Shown here piece by piece: positions 25,601-36,471 of a stretch of DNA of 64,000 nt (the stretch's first letter is position 1; each line of letters opens with the position of its first letter). The DNA is from Toxoplasma gondii ME49 (taxonomy: Eukaryota; Apicomplexa; Conoidasida; Eucoccidiorida; Sarcocystidae): assembly GCF_000006565.2 (NCBI RefSeq), contig NC_031476.1, forward strand, positions 1,078,458 through 1,142,457, written 5' to 3'. The notes under the pieces are model-generated. The model saw only the letters and a list, made by a program, of their open reading frames with translations, had not been told where the DNA came from and made no database searches. The translations under genes were made by a program, and so were the position numbers.

Positions 25601-25669
25601 AAAACTCGCAAACAAGGACGAGAGAGGCGCGGACGCCCCCGGTAGCTTCGCAATCGGCTGGTGCCTCAT
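19620..25669 (-). CDS. Unrecognised protein with membrane segment, possible split-barrel domain; about 12 exons
   Basis: Proposed exons: 25669-25100, 24687-24405, 23410-23309, 22445-22289, 21807-21710, 21468-21324, 21271-21187, 20839-20717, 20606-20462, 20374-20269, 20029-19973, 19929-19620. Phases agree and give 726 residues. The N-terminal 190 residues are Ser/Arg/Leu-rich, lack acidic residues at the start (MRHQPIAKLPG) and could be an organelle-targeting leader. Exon 2 carries a likely membrane helix (GVLLFLACMCLPVAAAAAIF). Exons 3-5 read FNFIHFGVPRSGALYKTL, then PTLSLLYVQRSS, then SGFAVAISAPEYRRHYWR. That pattern vaguely recalls the FMN-binding split barrel of pyridoxamine-phosphate oxidase relatives, but this is only a resemblance. 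Exons 1-6 are well supported by phase and composition. The 3' half uses weak donors (GTGCAG, GTTAAG, GTGTCA) and a 43-base intron, so its details may be wrong. Confidence 0.5.
20930..21080. repeat. (TA)n microsatellite block in an intron
   Basis: TA, CATA and GTGTG steps between proposed exons 21271-21187 and 20839-20717 of the minus-strand gene. Confidence 0.85.
23795..23812. repeat. Dispersed palindrome, copy 2
   Basis: Arms TAGGTGTA and TACACCTA flank a TG spacer. It lies in the intron between exons 2 and 3 of the 19620-25669 gene. Confidence 0.85.
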
Positions 25670-27830
25670 TTTTTGACGGGAGAATGCGGAGTGGGAGAGG
25701 TTCCTGAAGAGTCGTTCGCAGGCGGTGAACCCCAGAGACACAGAGACCGGGAGACACGCGCGACAGAGTGTGCGCGACGAAGATGGAGAGAAAAGCAGAG
25801 AAAAGGCAAAGGTCCTCAAGAGGCAGTAAGAAGCGAAAGAACGGGGAAATGGGGGGGGAAAGAAGTAGCGTGCGTTCTGAGTTTTGGGTGTCTACGCCGG
25901 GTGCGGGTGTCTCGAGTTGACGGATCGATACAGCTATGCCGCGAGGGGAGGAGAGACGCAAAACGAGAAAGCAGAGAGGCTGAAAGAAGTTCTTTGATTT
26001 TGAAATTTCAACACGGATTCAAAAACTCCTTCAGTTCCTCAGAAGCTCTCGGAAAAAGCAAAACTCGCGAAGAGACTCTGCAGCGAAACCCCACGAGCGT
26101 GTCCAGCGAGACAGAGGTGTACATACACCGGCGCCAAGGTGTCTCCCGGGCGAAAAGTTCGAATTGGAAAGCAAGCACTGCTTCTCGAGATTCCGTTGCC
26201 GACAAAGAGTTGGAGAACAAGAGAAGATAGAGGAATTTGCAGGCATTTCTGCTGGAGGAGAGAGAGCAAGAGTGTAGAAGAACGCTGTAGATGCAAGTTT
26301 GAGATCTCGAGCGCATGTGTTCGCGTGGTGTTTTTCCGCGAAAAAGTGACAGCGTCACACGGCGACAGAAAAGAATCGCAGGTGAATCGTTGGCAGCTCC
26401 TCACTGGATCTGCTCCGCAGAGGTCACACAGACTTGCGTTGTGCCTTGCTTTCGGACGTCCTCTTTTCTTCCGAAAAAAGTTCTCGGTCGCGCAACCATC
26501 GAGAAAAAGTCCCCAGGTTCTGAGAGTCTCTGGAAATTCGAGGAAAGTGGAAAGGGTGAGGGTCATTCGCAAAAAAATAGCATTCAAGACTGGATTTCTC
26601 GTTGAGGGGGAAAGATAACCCAGGTAAAAATCTGGGGTCCTTCCGAATAGGACGTTGTGTAGGTGAATGTCATGCTCACGAACGTGACAGAGTTGGGAGT
26701 TTTACTTCTCTCTTGCGTCCCTTGACTTCTTGACACTTGTTCATGCCTTCTAGCTCTTTCATCTTCTGTATTTTCCTTCTCTCCTGTGACTCCCTTATCT
26801 CATTTCCTTCTCTTGCCTCATGGCTTCCTCTTGCCGTTCCCATTCTTTCCTGTCCTGAATTTCCCTGCTTGCATTTGTCCTTTGTTTTTTTCTGGAGACG
26901 ATGTCCAAGGTTCGTGGAATGTCGGGGGGAAGGACGCGGAGAGTGTCGCCTCTTCACGCGTCTCGTCTGTTTTTCAGGAGCCTGAGACAGAGAACGTGGA
27001 GGTGTGGCACTCGCGCGGCTAGAGCTGGAATGAAATTCAGAAACGTTTGTAAAAATGAGGAAAGCATCTTGCCGCTGAGGTGAACGGAACGCAAGAGAAG
27101 AGGCTCTTCTGGCATTATCATGAAAAAAAAGGAAAGTGGGACTGTCTTGACAGAGCAGAGAACGCAAGGCTCTCTAGCTTTCAAGAGCTTTTTGTGAGGA
27201 AAGTGCGAATGGCCTCCCTTCTGCGATAGCGCAGGCGGCCTGCGATTTGAGAACATGCCAGGGAAAGACACATTGTGAGCAGACGTTTCCTCACGCATCA
27301 TAGGCGATCGTGCTGTTAGGCTACGCCGGCGAGAATGAAAAGAATGCCTCGTGACCCTCATGATTTCTCTTCATTCGTTTCAAGTTTGAAATGTTCCACG
27401 CATTCCTCGTAGGTCTCCTCACCACCTGATCTCAGCTCGTAGTCGTCGGCGCATCTTTTCTCTGGAATCTTATTGAGTAGTTGAGGAGCTAAGGTATCTC
27501 TGTTTGCTCGGTTGGGTCGCGGAACTGTGACGAGCTCTAATTCAAGGTCCAGCTTAAACTCGTCAGTGTCAACATGAGAGAATGTCTACTTGTCCTGAGC
27601 TATTCTCGCTCTCGGTAGAAGAATCATCTGTCGCGTCGCGATATCTACGGACGCCAAGTTTTCCGTTACCGAGCTCGACTTTTCAGCTGTTTACAGTGCA
27701 TCCAGTCCCGGCCGAGCGAGACTGGCATCTGCAACCTCCGGCAAGTAGCGGTACACGGTTCTCATCAGAGGCGAGTGCCTCTGAAAGCACCTCGGATCCA
27801 TCCAGAAAAGTCGATAGCTGCATCGACACC
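25670..27830. other. Intergenic, presumed promoter of the 19620-25669 gene
   Basis: About 2.1 kb between two minus-strand genes. The part next to 25670 is purine-rich on the plus strand, that is, pyrimidine-rich in the sense of the gene. One palindrome copy lies at 26116-26129. Open frames such as 26039-26587 minus show no splice or homology support. Confidence 0.5.
26116..26129. repeat. Dispersed palindrome, copy 3
   Basis: GGTGTA and TACACC arms flank a CA spacer, about 450 bases upstream of the presumed start codon at 25669. Confidence 0.85.
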
Positions 27831-28547
27831 TCAGTAAAAAGACTCGTTACAGCGAAGATCCCCCCCTGCACAGAACTTTCGAGGGACTTCAAGGATTTCT
27901 CTGGAGTGGACTCTCTCCTCACGCAAGACCGGGGACCAGGCTTGAGGCCTGTGACAGAAAGCGAGTCTGCGGTCGAGGGAGGAGAAACACAAGTAACTGT
28001 GTCGGTGGTTGAGTTTTGTCCGGAGAGCTGACGTCCGTTTTCGCCGGGCGTTTGTTGAGCGCATGGTGCCTTGCCCGTGATGCGTCTGGTGTCTTCGTTC
28101 AGTGTCGGGATCTTTCGACGCCCAGTTCTTAAGATTGCCGCGGTCCTCGCGAGCTCCGTTGGCTTGTACGCAAAGGATTCTATCGGCTTTCTGCAACACC
28201 GAGACTCGTTGTTCGCGGAAGATTCGCTGCCGGGGAAACGGAGAACTTTGGAGCTCGGCACTCACTCCGTCAGAAGGGTGCACAAGAAATCTGAACCTGT
28301 CGTGTGAAAGAAAGACGAGAGAGTAAAACTCCAGATGCTGCATCTGGAACGGAACGAACGCGGAATCGTCTCACGGCCGCAAGATGCTGAACTCCAGCAC
28401 TTCGAGCGCTGGCCAGGCTGTCTTGTCCCCGCCCCGTTCCTGCGCAGACTTCTGCACTCTCACAAACCGCGTTTTTCCCTTCTTCTGCAGTTCTTCTGCA
28501 ACCGAAATATCTCCTCCAACGCGACTGCCCCTTAACGGGAAAACCTT
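27831..28547 (-). CDS. Unrecognised protein, last two exons seen
   Basis: Exon 28547-28375 (phase 0 in; reads RVGGDISVAEELQKKGKTRF and later WPALEVLEFSILRP) splices at a GTGAGA donor in phase 2 to exon 28296-27831 (FRFLVHPSDGVSAEL onward), which ends in TGA. Together they give 212 residues, basic and Ser/Arg-rich, with no domain recognised. The upstream partner is not settled. A frame at about 28763-28697 (protein-like, PEFFDQVKSHSV) is in the wrong phase to join simply, and the minus-strand exons at 28804-30102 may be the 5' part of the same gene. A 450-base plus-strand frame over the last exon was judged a shadow. Confidence 0.45.
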
Positions 28548-28576
28548 CTGTACATGCAAACATATAAAAGCAATAC

Positions 28577-28640
28577 ACATATATATATATATGTATATGT
28601 AACATATGCATATAGTAGATATGTATATACACATACCTGT
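28577..28640. repeat. (TA)n microsatellite
   Basis: TA tract upstream of exon 28547-28375, placed where an intron would be expected. Confidence 0.85.
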
Positions 28641-28803
28641 ATTTTGGTTGGTTCTGTCTGGGTTGCTCTATGCAAACATTTTTACGTAGACACACCTCGA
28701 AGAAGCGCTTCCCTTTTCTGTAAGAATCGTCGAGACATGTGTGAATGCGTGACTGAATGGCTTTTCACTTGGTCAAAAAACTCCGGTGATCTCGGGTCGC
28801 TTT

Positions 28804-30102
28804 TCAAAAGATGAGGCACAGCTGAGAACCTGGCGGGACGCCGAATTTACCTAGAGCGACGAAGCCGCGAAGAGTGTGAGGCTCAAAAGGAAAGCAAGGC
28901 GTGGAATGTTTCTCGAAAGGAGCTCGCGTGTTGGTTTCTTCGGGGAACCGCTTTTTCCGATTCTGTCCAAATTCTTTCAATTCCAGCCGGACCTTCTCCC
29001 GCTTCTCTGTCGAGGCGGTTCGCCCTCTCTTAGGTCGGTGTGCCGCCTACACTGCAGCGCGCGAAGCTGACAGCGGAGACGCGGCGAACTCAGGGTGGAT
29101 GTTTCTCTTTTAGGACAAACACAAGTACTTTACCGACGAAGAACTCCTCATTGTTGTTTCCGGTCGCTGCTACGTCGGTTGCCGTGGATTTCGCTTTTCT
29201 CAGAAGCGCTCCCGCGTCTGTGCGCGCAGCCGCTCTCTCTGCTGCACATGCGCAGTGACTACACACCTCAGGCAAACGGTTTTCAGTAAAGACGAGATTT
29301 TCGAGCGGCGTTGAAGCGCCCAGTGAGAGTGGCGGCGGATCTCGCGGCTGCGGAGCTTCCGCTTTCACCTTGCGAAAGAGGGAAACTCAGTTCTTAGACC
29401 CGAGAGAGAGCCTTTTCTCAATGCTCGATGGAAAACTCGGTGCGTCGGCGCGGTCTTGGGCGGAAGAGCCAAGAAAGGGCATTGGCAGGAACGCGAGGGC
29501 AGAAAAGAGCGTGAAAGAGCCGCCTTCACTTCGGCCCATAGACTCGAAGACTTGAGGGTGTCTGTTTCCACCAAGTCGCGAGAAACCGCACAGGCTTCGG
29601 CACTGGCTCGCTTGCTCCGTGACGCTCCCACGAGGGAGCCGCTTCGCCTTCTGCAGCGCTCTCGCCAGCTAAAAGAGAGCAATGAGAGAAACAGAAGAAC
29701 ACAGAACAAGACAGCGAGGAGGAAATGAGATCTCCGGGGAGGCCGAGAAAAACTTGACTTCGCTCCGCACTCCAGCGGCGGAGGACACCCAGGCCTCGAC
29801 TTTCCGAGCCGTCCCTCCCTGCGTGCATTGCTTTTCCTTCTCTTCTCCTCCTCGTCTTCTTTCTCATCTTCTTTCTGGTCTGCTCTCTCGTCTTCTTTCT
29901 GGTCTGCTGTATCGTTTGCTGTATCGTTTGCTGTCTGTACTCCGTCACCCTCTTCGTTCTTCTTAACAACGCCTTGCCGCCGGGTTCCTGTTTTCTGCCG
30001 ACGTTTTCGGCGACGGCGTCCGAAGAGGCTCTCTCTGTTCAACGGAGAGAGGAGAGAAGTTCTCTCTCTTCTGTTGTTCTCCCCGAGGGCTCTGTCTCCG
30101 TC
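28804..30102 (-). CDS. Unrecognised basic protein, start unresolved
   Basis: Exons 29368-29129 and 29046-28804 join in phase 0 at a GTACTT donor and read through to a TGA. The translation runs from APQPRDPPPLSLGAS through EEFFVGK into AAHRPKRGRTASTEK and EFGQNRKKRFPEETN. An upstream frame open from 30102 to 29530 ends at a GTGAAG donor (phase 0 after SSLWAE) and also looks coding. It contains Arg/Lys-rich and Asp/Glu-rich stretches and a hydrophobic run (FLLAVLFCVLLFLSLLSF) that may be a membrane helix or a retained intron. No ATG was identified with confidence; one candidate in another frame is at 30118. No family was recognised. The gene lies head to head with the AP-2 mu gene and may continue at its 3' side into 27831-28547. 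Confidence 0.45.
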
Positions 30103-30521
30103 CTAGGAACTCTGGCATCGGACAGGCGTCCCTGCTTGGGGCTGTCCTTTGTCTCCCTTTTCCATGGAAGGCCAGCCGTGTGGTCTGTCGCCGCTCTCTT
30201 CGTTTTCGCCTCTGTCTCTTCTTTTCTGCCTGCCCCTGACTTCGTCTCCTGAATTGTTTTCTCCTTCTCGCCGACGTCAACGTCTTCTTCAGCATCGCCT
30301 TTCCTCACACCTGCAGTCGAACTCACCGGAAAACTGACGGTTGTCTGTTCGCCCTCGCCTCCTTTCTTTCCTCTTCTTCTCCGTGTTCTCTCTTCTTCTT
30401 CTTGTTGTTCTCTCTTCTTCTTGTTCTCTTTTTCTCTCTTCTTCTTGTTCTCTTTCTCTTTCTTCTTCTTCCTGCTCTTCTTTCGTTGCTCTCGCTTCTC
30501 TGCCGCCGTCTCGTTCCCAGG
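30103..30521. promoter_or_regulatory. Likely bidirectional promoter with pyrimidine-rich leader
   Basis: About 420 bases separate the 5' end of the minus-strand frame from the AP-2 mu ATG. Positions about 30340-30490 are nearly pure C/T on the plus strand (TTCTTCTTGTTCTC repeats) and would form the AP-2 mu leader. Promoter activity is inferred from position only; no TATA-like element is claimed. An antisense frame (30608-30039 minus) stays open across this region and the AP-2 mu start. Confidence 0.35.
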
Positions 30522-33501
30522 ATGATTTCTGCGATTTACATTTTTACGTTGAAGGGCGAGTTGCTGCTGCAACGCACGTACGCGTCTCCGGCGCCGCCTC
30601 CGCAGCATGTGAGGGCCTTCAGCCGAACGGTGTTGGCGGGTCGGGCCTTCTCAGAGCTCGCACCCGTCGTCTGCGTCGGTCCCCACTCGGCGCAGGCCTC
30701 GACTGCTGTCTCCTCTTTCTCCTGCTTTGTGCCGCCCTGCGTCGGCGCTGGCTCTCAGGCTCTCGCCACCTCTGCGGCGCCCCCGACCTCCGGCGTCGTC
30801 CCGACTGCGGCTGTGGTTCGCGGACGCCGAGAGGGCTGTTGGGGGACTGGGGGCTCCGACGAAGACGGAGTCGTGTACGTAGCTGCTCTTCGGCGCAACG
30901 CGAACGTCGCCTGCGTTCTGGAAGTCTTGCGGCGCCTTGCGGCTCTCGTTCAGGCCTTCTGCGCGGCCGCTCTCCATTCCGCAGGCTCGGGACCTATCCT
31001 GCCCGCGGACTTCCAGGCTTCGGAGACTCGCGCGCCCGGCTCCGTCATCGCCTCGGCCGGCGCCGGCGCCGAGAAGAAGGGGAGCGCGCTGATGGGAGCG
31101 GTCCGGCGAGGCCTTGCGGGGCCTGGCGGTGGGGGGAACGCGGTGTACGTGGATGCCAGCTTCGTCCGGAGACACTTTGTACTGCTGTACGAGATTCTCG
31201 ACGAAGCAATCGACGGTGGGTTCCCCCAGCTCCTCGACCTGACGACTCTGCGGAAGTTTACGTCCTTCGGCAACGGCCCAGGCTTCCACTGGCCGCCGGA
31301 ACACAGCGCGCCAGTCGGCGGCTTGAGCTCCGCGGCGAGTCTCCGCCGGGCCGGCGACACGGGCGCGGGCCTCGCGCGGGCCTTCGGGCGCGGTGGAGCC
31401 CGAGCCGGAGGCGGCGAGGGCGACATCGCCGCCTCGAAGCAGATTACCTCCCAGGTCACGGGGGCTTGTTCGTGGCGCGCGCCGGGCATCAGGTACCGAC
31501 GCAACGAAGTTTTCATCGACGTCATCGAAAGCGTAGACGTTCTCCTCTCCCAGAACGGAGTGGTGCTCCGGTCAGATGTGAATGGCGAGGTCGTCGTCAA
31601 CAGCCAACTGTCAGGAATGCCGGAGTGCAAGTTCGGCCTCAACGACCGACTGCCGATCGACCAGACAGAACCTCACGGCGCCGCGGGCAGACGACAAAGG
31701 GAGCTCGAGAAAAAGGACCCAGCGACGCCAGGCGTCACGCTCGACGATTGCAGGTTCCACCAGTGCGTCCGCCTCACCAAGTTCGACGTCGAGAGAACCA
31801 TTTCCTTCATCCCGCCCGACGGCACATTCCGGCTAATGACCTACCGGTGAGAAGATGCTCCACGAAAACCTTTACGCTTCAACCTGGTGACGGAGTCCCT
31901 CGCCGACTGTCGAAAGGCCGGAAAGCACACACTGCTCCCTCGGTCCATGGACGGAAGCTGATTTGGACGGATGTACGGAGGTCTATCTGTATATATGTCG
32001 ACATGCATGCATGCGTGCATGTAAATTTGCGTATGCATCCATGTATCTTTGCGGATGTTTGCATATATGTATATTGGTGTATGTAAGCAAGTATGTGCGT
32101 CTGTCTATGTATGTATGTATCTTTGTATGTGTATTTGTGTATAGATGCATGTATGCATGTATGAATGCATGTGTATTTGTGTATAGATGCACGTATGTAT
32201 GTAGAAGCGGCTAAAGAATGTAGGAGATGATGGGAGGAGAGTGCGTATGCGCGATGTAGGGCGTGTGTTTTGGTAGGGGCTCTTGTCGATGCGGAGTGCT
32301 GAGGCGTCAGACTCGACGCTGTGAATTTCGTTCGTCGATGAGTGTGACGCTTGTTCTGTTGGCGACGCTTTGCTTCAGGATATCCGAGGGCATCTCACTC
32401 CCTTTCAAGATTTTTCCTCTCCTTCAAGAGCGCTCCGACAGTCGCATGGAGTGCCTCATTCTCCTCAAGGCTCTGTTCGACCGAAATGTCTCCGCCAGCA
32501 ATGTTGAGGTAAGGGACTGATATCGACGGCCGGCGGAAACGAAAATGCAAAGAGCAGGAGACCGCACGAGTCTCGTCTCGGTTCGTTTTCATTTCGTTTT
32601 TGGCAATGTCTGCTTCTTAGAAGCCCCAGCAGCAACGGAAGTCGACCAGACTCGTCTCGCGTGTAGGTTCCACTGGCTTTCTTCTCACTTTTGTGTTTCC
32701 TTCTGTTCAGGTTGTCATTCCATGTCCACCGAACTTCTGCGACCTTCAACTTCTTCACGTTGGGATCGGCAAGGCATCCGTCGACAACGCCCAGCAGGCA
32801 GTCATCTGGAAAATCAAAAGGTGTGTTTTTCATGCTTTTCTCTCTGTCGCTTTTCTCCACTCTACAAACGGAACACGGAGAGATAGAGGAGCTGAAGCTG
32901 GTGGATTTTACTATTCGATCTTCTAAGAATTTCTTGTGTTTCTAGGCGCGTCACGCGAACGTGGATGCAAGTCCAGAATGCAGACACAAGGGGGCCTGCG
33001 TAGGAACGCATGGATTCTCATGTATGAGCACGTGGATGTAGGGGTATCCACAAAAACGCACGTATATATATATATATATATATGTAGGTCTGCTTGTGTA
33101 TCTACGGTAGATCGTCTGTTTCTGTTTGCGACAAGGTTTCGTGGATTTCGTCTTGTTCAACAGGTCGTTTGTCTGCAGTTGTGTGCTGCTTGGTTGTGTT
33201 GAACAGATACCCAGGGGCGATGGAGTATCTGCTGCGTTACGAACTGAGTCTTTCATCTCAGCGCGCAGGTCTCCTGTCGAGGGAAGCGATGGCGTTACGG
33301 CGCGGCTGTAGCACACCAACGGGGGGGGAAGAACTCTCTCTCTGGAAGCGTCCGCCTCTCACTCTTCGTTTTACCCTGCACATGTTTACCGCTAGCGGGT
33401 TGTGCATTCGGTATCTGAAAATCACCGAAAAAAGCAATTATCGAACAGTGAAGTGGATTCGATACCTCACCAAGGCTGGCACATATCAACACAGGCTTTA
33501 G
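30522..33501 (+). CDS. AP2M1: AP-2 complex medium (mu) subunit
   Basis: Exons 30522-31846, 32379-32508, 32711-32820 and 33207-33501, phases 2, 0, 2; total 619 residues. The protein starts MISAIYIFTLKGELLLQRTY, a longin-type mu N-terminus. Residues Q307 onward, QITSQVTGACSW, match the mu2 linker whose Thr (here T313) is phosphorylated by AAK1-type kinases in animals. The C-terminal mu homology domain contains RYRRNEVFIDV, SGMPECKFG, DDCRFHQCVRL and RTISFIPPDG. Pocket residues for Tyr-based sorting signals appear conserved: F331, D333, W605 and R607. It acts in clathrin-coated endocytosis at the plasma membrane. The family is usually about 435 residues; here roughly 155 extra Ala/Gly/Arg-rich residues lie between the longin part and the linker. 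AP-2 rather than AP-1, -3 or -4 is chosen from the linker and domain sequence. Confidence 0.93.
33063..33086. repeat. Short (TA)n tract in AP-2 mu intron 3
   Basis: Alternating TA run inside the last intron (32821-33206). Confidence 0.85.
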
Positions 33502-33785
33502 AGCACTTCAGTTGGGAGACAAAGCGACAGAAACTCGCAACTTGCGAACAGCGCATCTCGGCACGTCTCCCGCCAGACGACGAGGAGAGGGCGCCTCGGT
33601 GCGTTGCTCGGGACCACAGACGGGTGAAAAAAGGAAACAGTTTTTCGCGAATGCCGGTAGATCCAGAGATCTGCGACAGAGCGCATTCAAGATGGAAAGT
33701 CTTGGGACGAGCGTTCGTGACGGAAAGTCTTTCGCGCCCTTCAGTCTGTCGCCACGTTCACTTTCCACTTTCCCCAACACAGCCT

Positions 33786-34100
33786 CTAGCCGATGCGACA
33801 CCTCGTTGACAACGCTGCCGAAGTGTGTCCGGCGGAGAGGCGCTGGCAGATACGATTTCTTTCGGACCGCCGTAGGCGTTTTGACTCGTTAATGCAAAGA
33901 ACAGCGTCAGACAAAATGCCCAGGAAGTGCGCATCATCTAGAAGGGAGTCTTGCGGTTGCTTCGAGCGATAACAGCAATCCACATACTGCATGTAGAACA
34001 TGACTGTCGGGTAAACCTGTTCAATTACGTGGGTGTTCGGCAGCTGTGGATCTGCGTAGCTTAACGCCTTTGTATACTGTTGATTTGTAGACATTGCCAT
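33786..34100 (-). CDS. Orphan ORF, 104 residues, uncertain
   Basis: An ATG at 34100 opens a frame (MAMSTNQQYTKALSYADPQL onward) ending in TAG. Its middle (VMFYMQYVDCCYRSK, DDAHFLGILSDAVLC) has ordinary protein composition, unlike the surrounding shadow frames. No family is recognised, no introns are evident and no upstream signal was identified. It could be a small lineage-specific gene, an exon of an unseen gene, a decayed copy, or chance. Confidence 0.25.
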   Translation of the reverse strand: MAMSTNQQYTKALSYADPQLPNTHVIEQVYPTVMFYMQYVDCCYRSKQPQDSLLDDAHFLGILSDAVLCINESKRLRRSERNRICQRLSAGHTSAALSTRCRIG

Positions 34101-36471
34101 GAGGACAGACACACAGTGTCTGCCAAAAAAACAGGTGGAAAGACGACTTGCCGTTTCTTGGGATATAGGCTGACATTGGGTGGCCGGTAAAAGTGTTTTG
34201 AGGCTTTTTTTACTAGGGTTTCTGTGTCGGGCGTCTGTTCCATCAGTGCGATATTTATGCTCAGTTTTTAAACGCCGGTTTCTGCCGGAACCTTTTCCAC
34301 TCCTGGTTTGTAGAAACTTACTCCGGTGGGAACTACGTTCGACTTTGATCTTTTCCAAGGATTTCGGATGTTTCAGACGGCAAGCAGGGTGCCTAAAACG
34401 CGGTGAGCACCGCCGTCGAAACGGATGCCTCTTTGCGTGGGGAAAACCAAGCCCTCTTTTCCTCTTTTTAACGGAACCCCAGCCACGCCGGGTGTGTACG
34501 GAATGGGCGGATAGGATGCTTGCGGAACTGATACCTGCTTAGTAACTGGATGCACGTTTCAACGCGGACGCCCGCGCAACAGAACAGACAGGTGCAGTTC
34601 AGAAGTACTCTAACTCTATTCCGTCAGAACACAGGTTCTTTTCACCTTACGTCTTTCTTGCATTCCTGGTACCTCAATACTCACCTATCTACTGATTCTA
34701 CAGTTAGTTGCAGAATGTCCGTTTGCAGACTCCTTTCTGCGTTGGCGTCTGGCAGATGTGCCTAGAAAAAAGCTAGCGAGTGCGTTGAAAAAAAGCGTAC
34801 GATCGTGGCAGGAGCTAATTTCCAATCCTTCACGCCAAGAGACCGGAGAACCGCTTTCCTGTTTTGTTTGTGATAGTGGTTTCGTGGTGGTTACTTCGCC
34901 TTCATCGGCCAAAGGTGTTGATGCCTGCAGTGTTTATGGTGCGTTTTGAGTAGAGTGCGTGCATCTTGTAGTTCTGAAGAGGACCATGTAGTAAACGGCG
35001 AAATACGGTTCCTCCTTGATAATAAGCAGCCGTGAAAAGGAGCAACACCGCGCATGGGGGCATGGCGTTGAACACAGGGTTTTTCGATTTTTCAACGGAA
35101 ATCTACTTGAAACTGGAGGCCTTACATTCAGAAAGAACACCGTTGTATTCGATGACCTTATGTGTAACTCCGAGTGAATGCGAAAGTTACCCTCAGATAA
35201 GGGAGTTGTTCCCAAACAACTGGGTCGTGTTAGCCAGGTGATACGCGTCGGGCCATCCTGGACACTGAATCCGTGAGCGTGAACATTGTAGTTCTGGTGT
35301 ATATTTTCATTTATTTCATTTATATTAATTGAACTACCACAAATGCTTTTGTTAAACTTAAATTCATTGATAGTACCGCCATAAGTGCGTCGTGTACAGC
35401 CCCAAAAGTACCGGTTAAACAACAGAAAGGGAAGCGAATGTTATCCACACATAGCAGGCGCTTGAAGCGTGCTGGACTATCGGTTTAGATCTTGGAGATG
35501 CTTTTGTTTATCGTGTCAAGTTATGTTGCCCTTTGACGTCGTCCTCTCTCCACCTTGATGAATTTGACGTTTATTCAGAGGCCGGAGAGCGCCTGATGAC
35601 ATCCGGAAATAACTGGGATTGGAATAGATGTAGGGAAAGAATCACAGCTCGATGGTGCACTATCATAGCCTCCTCTGCGTAAGTCGTTGTCTCTCGCCAT
35701 TCATGTGAGTGATCCATATATTACGCCTAGAACTTGACAGATGCGGAATTGGGTAAATGTCGTTAAAAATAGAAATTCGACTCTTTGACAAGCGTCGTGC
35801 TAACCATGAGCAGAACGGTTGTCAGCCACCGACGAACGCGTGTGCCTGGCAGCTGTTGTGAAACACATGACGGAATCCACTGTTTCTCTGGACCTGACTG
35901 CTTTTCGGTGTTCAGGGCCATGTCCCGTGCGACTTGTTGATCGGAAAGTGCTTCGTCTGCTCGGTGGAACGCCTACAACTACGGGGTGACAGGATATGGT
36001 TCCCATCCGAAAAGACAACGACGGAAATCGACTCTGTTCAGTCACGGCTTTCTGTGGTTCTCATCGATTTGCACAGAACGCCTCGAACCATTCTTGCTCT
36101 CACAACGGCAGTGGCTCTAAACAAAGAACTCCCGTGCGTCGTTATGGCCACCCCCCTGGCCAAAAAAAACTGACGAAACTGAACTTTTGAGCTGGAATAA
36201 CCTGCGCAGAGCTGGTAGTGTCTGCTTCGAGTCCAGAAGGGAACTCGGAAGAAAGGAAAACAGCACAAGCGGCCTCGCTGGCCACAACGGCTTGTTTCCA
36301 CTCAAACTTATCGAAAAGCGTTGGAGTACGCAGCCGCCCACTAACGTGCAGCGTCGCAGAAATGGGCATCCACGGCGTCTGCCGGCAAGAGCCCCAGCCA
36401 ACCTCGGTTTCAGGTCTGGCCATTCTCCATAAAGTAGACGACTCCGGTATCGTTCTTTCGACTTTCGGAAA

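Noticed and set aside
27582..28031. Plus-strand ORF of 149 codons with ATG
   Set aside because: Antisense to the minus-strand exon 28296-27831, which has phase-matched splicing; kept only as a weak alternative.
30341..32086. Plus-strand 581-codon ORF overlapping AP-2 mu
   Set aside because: Arg-rich other-frame shadow of the AP-2 mu first exon.
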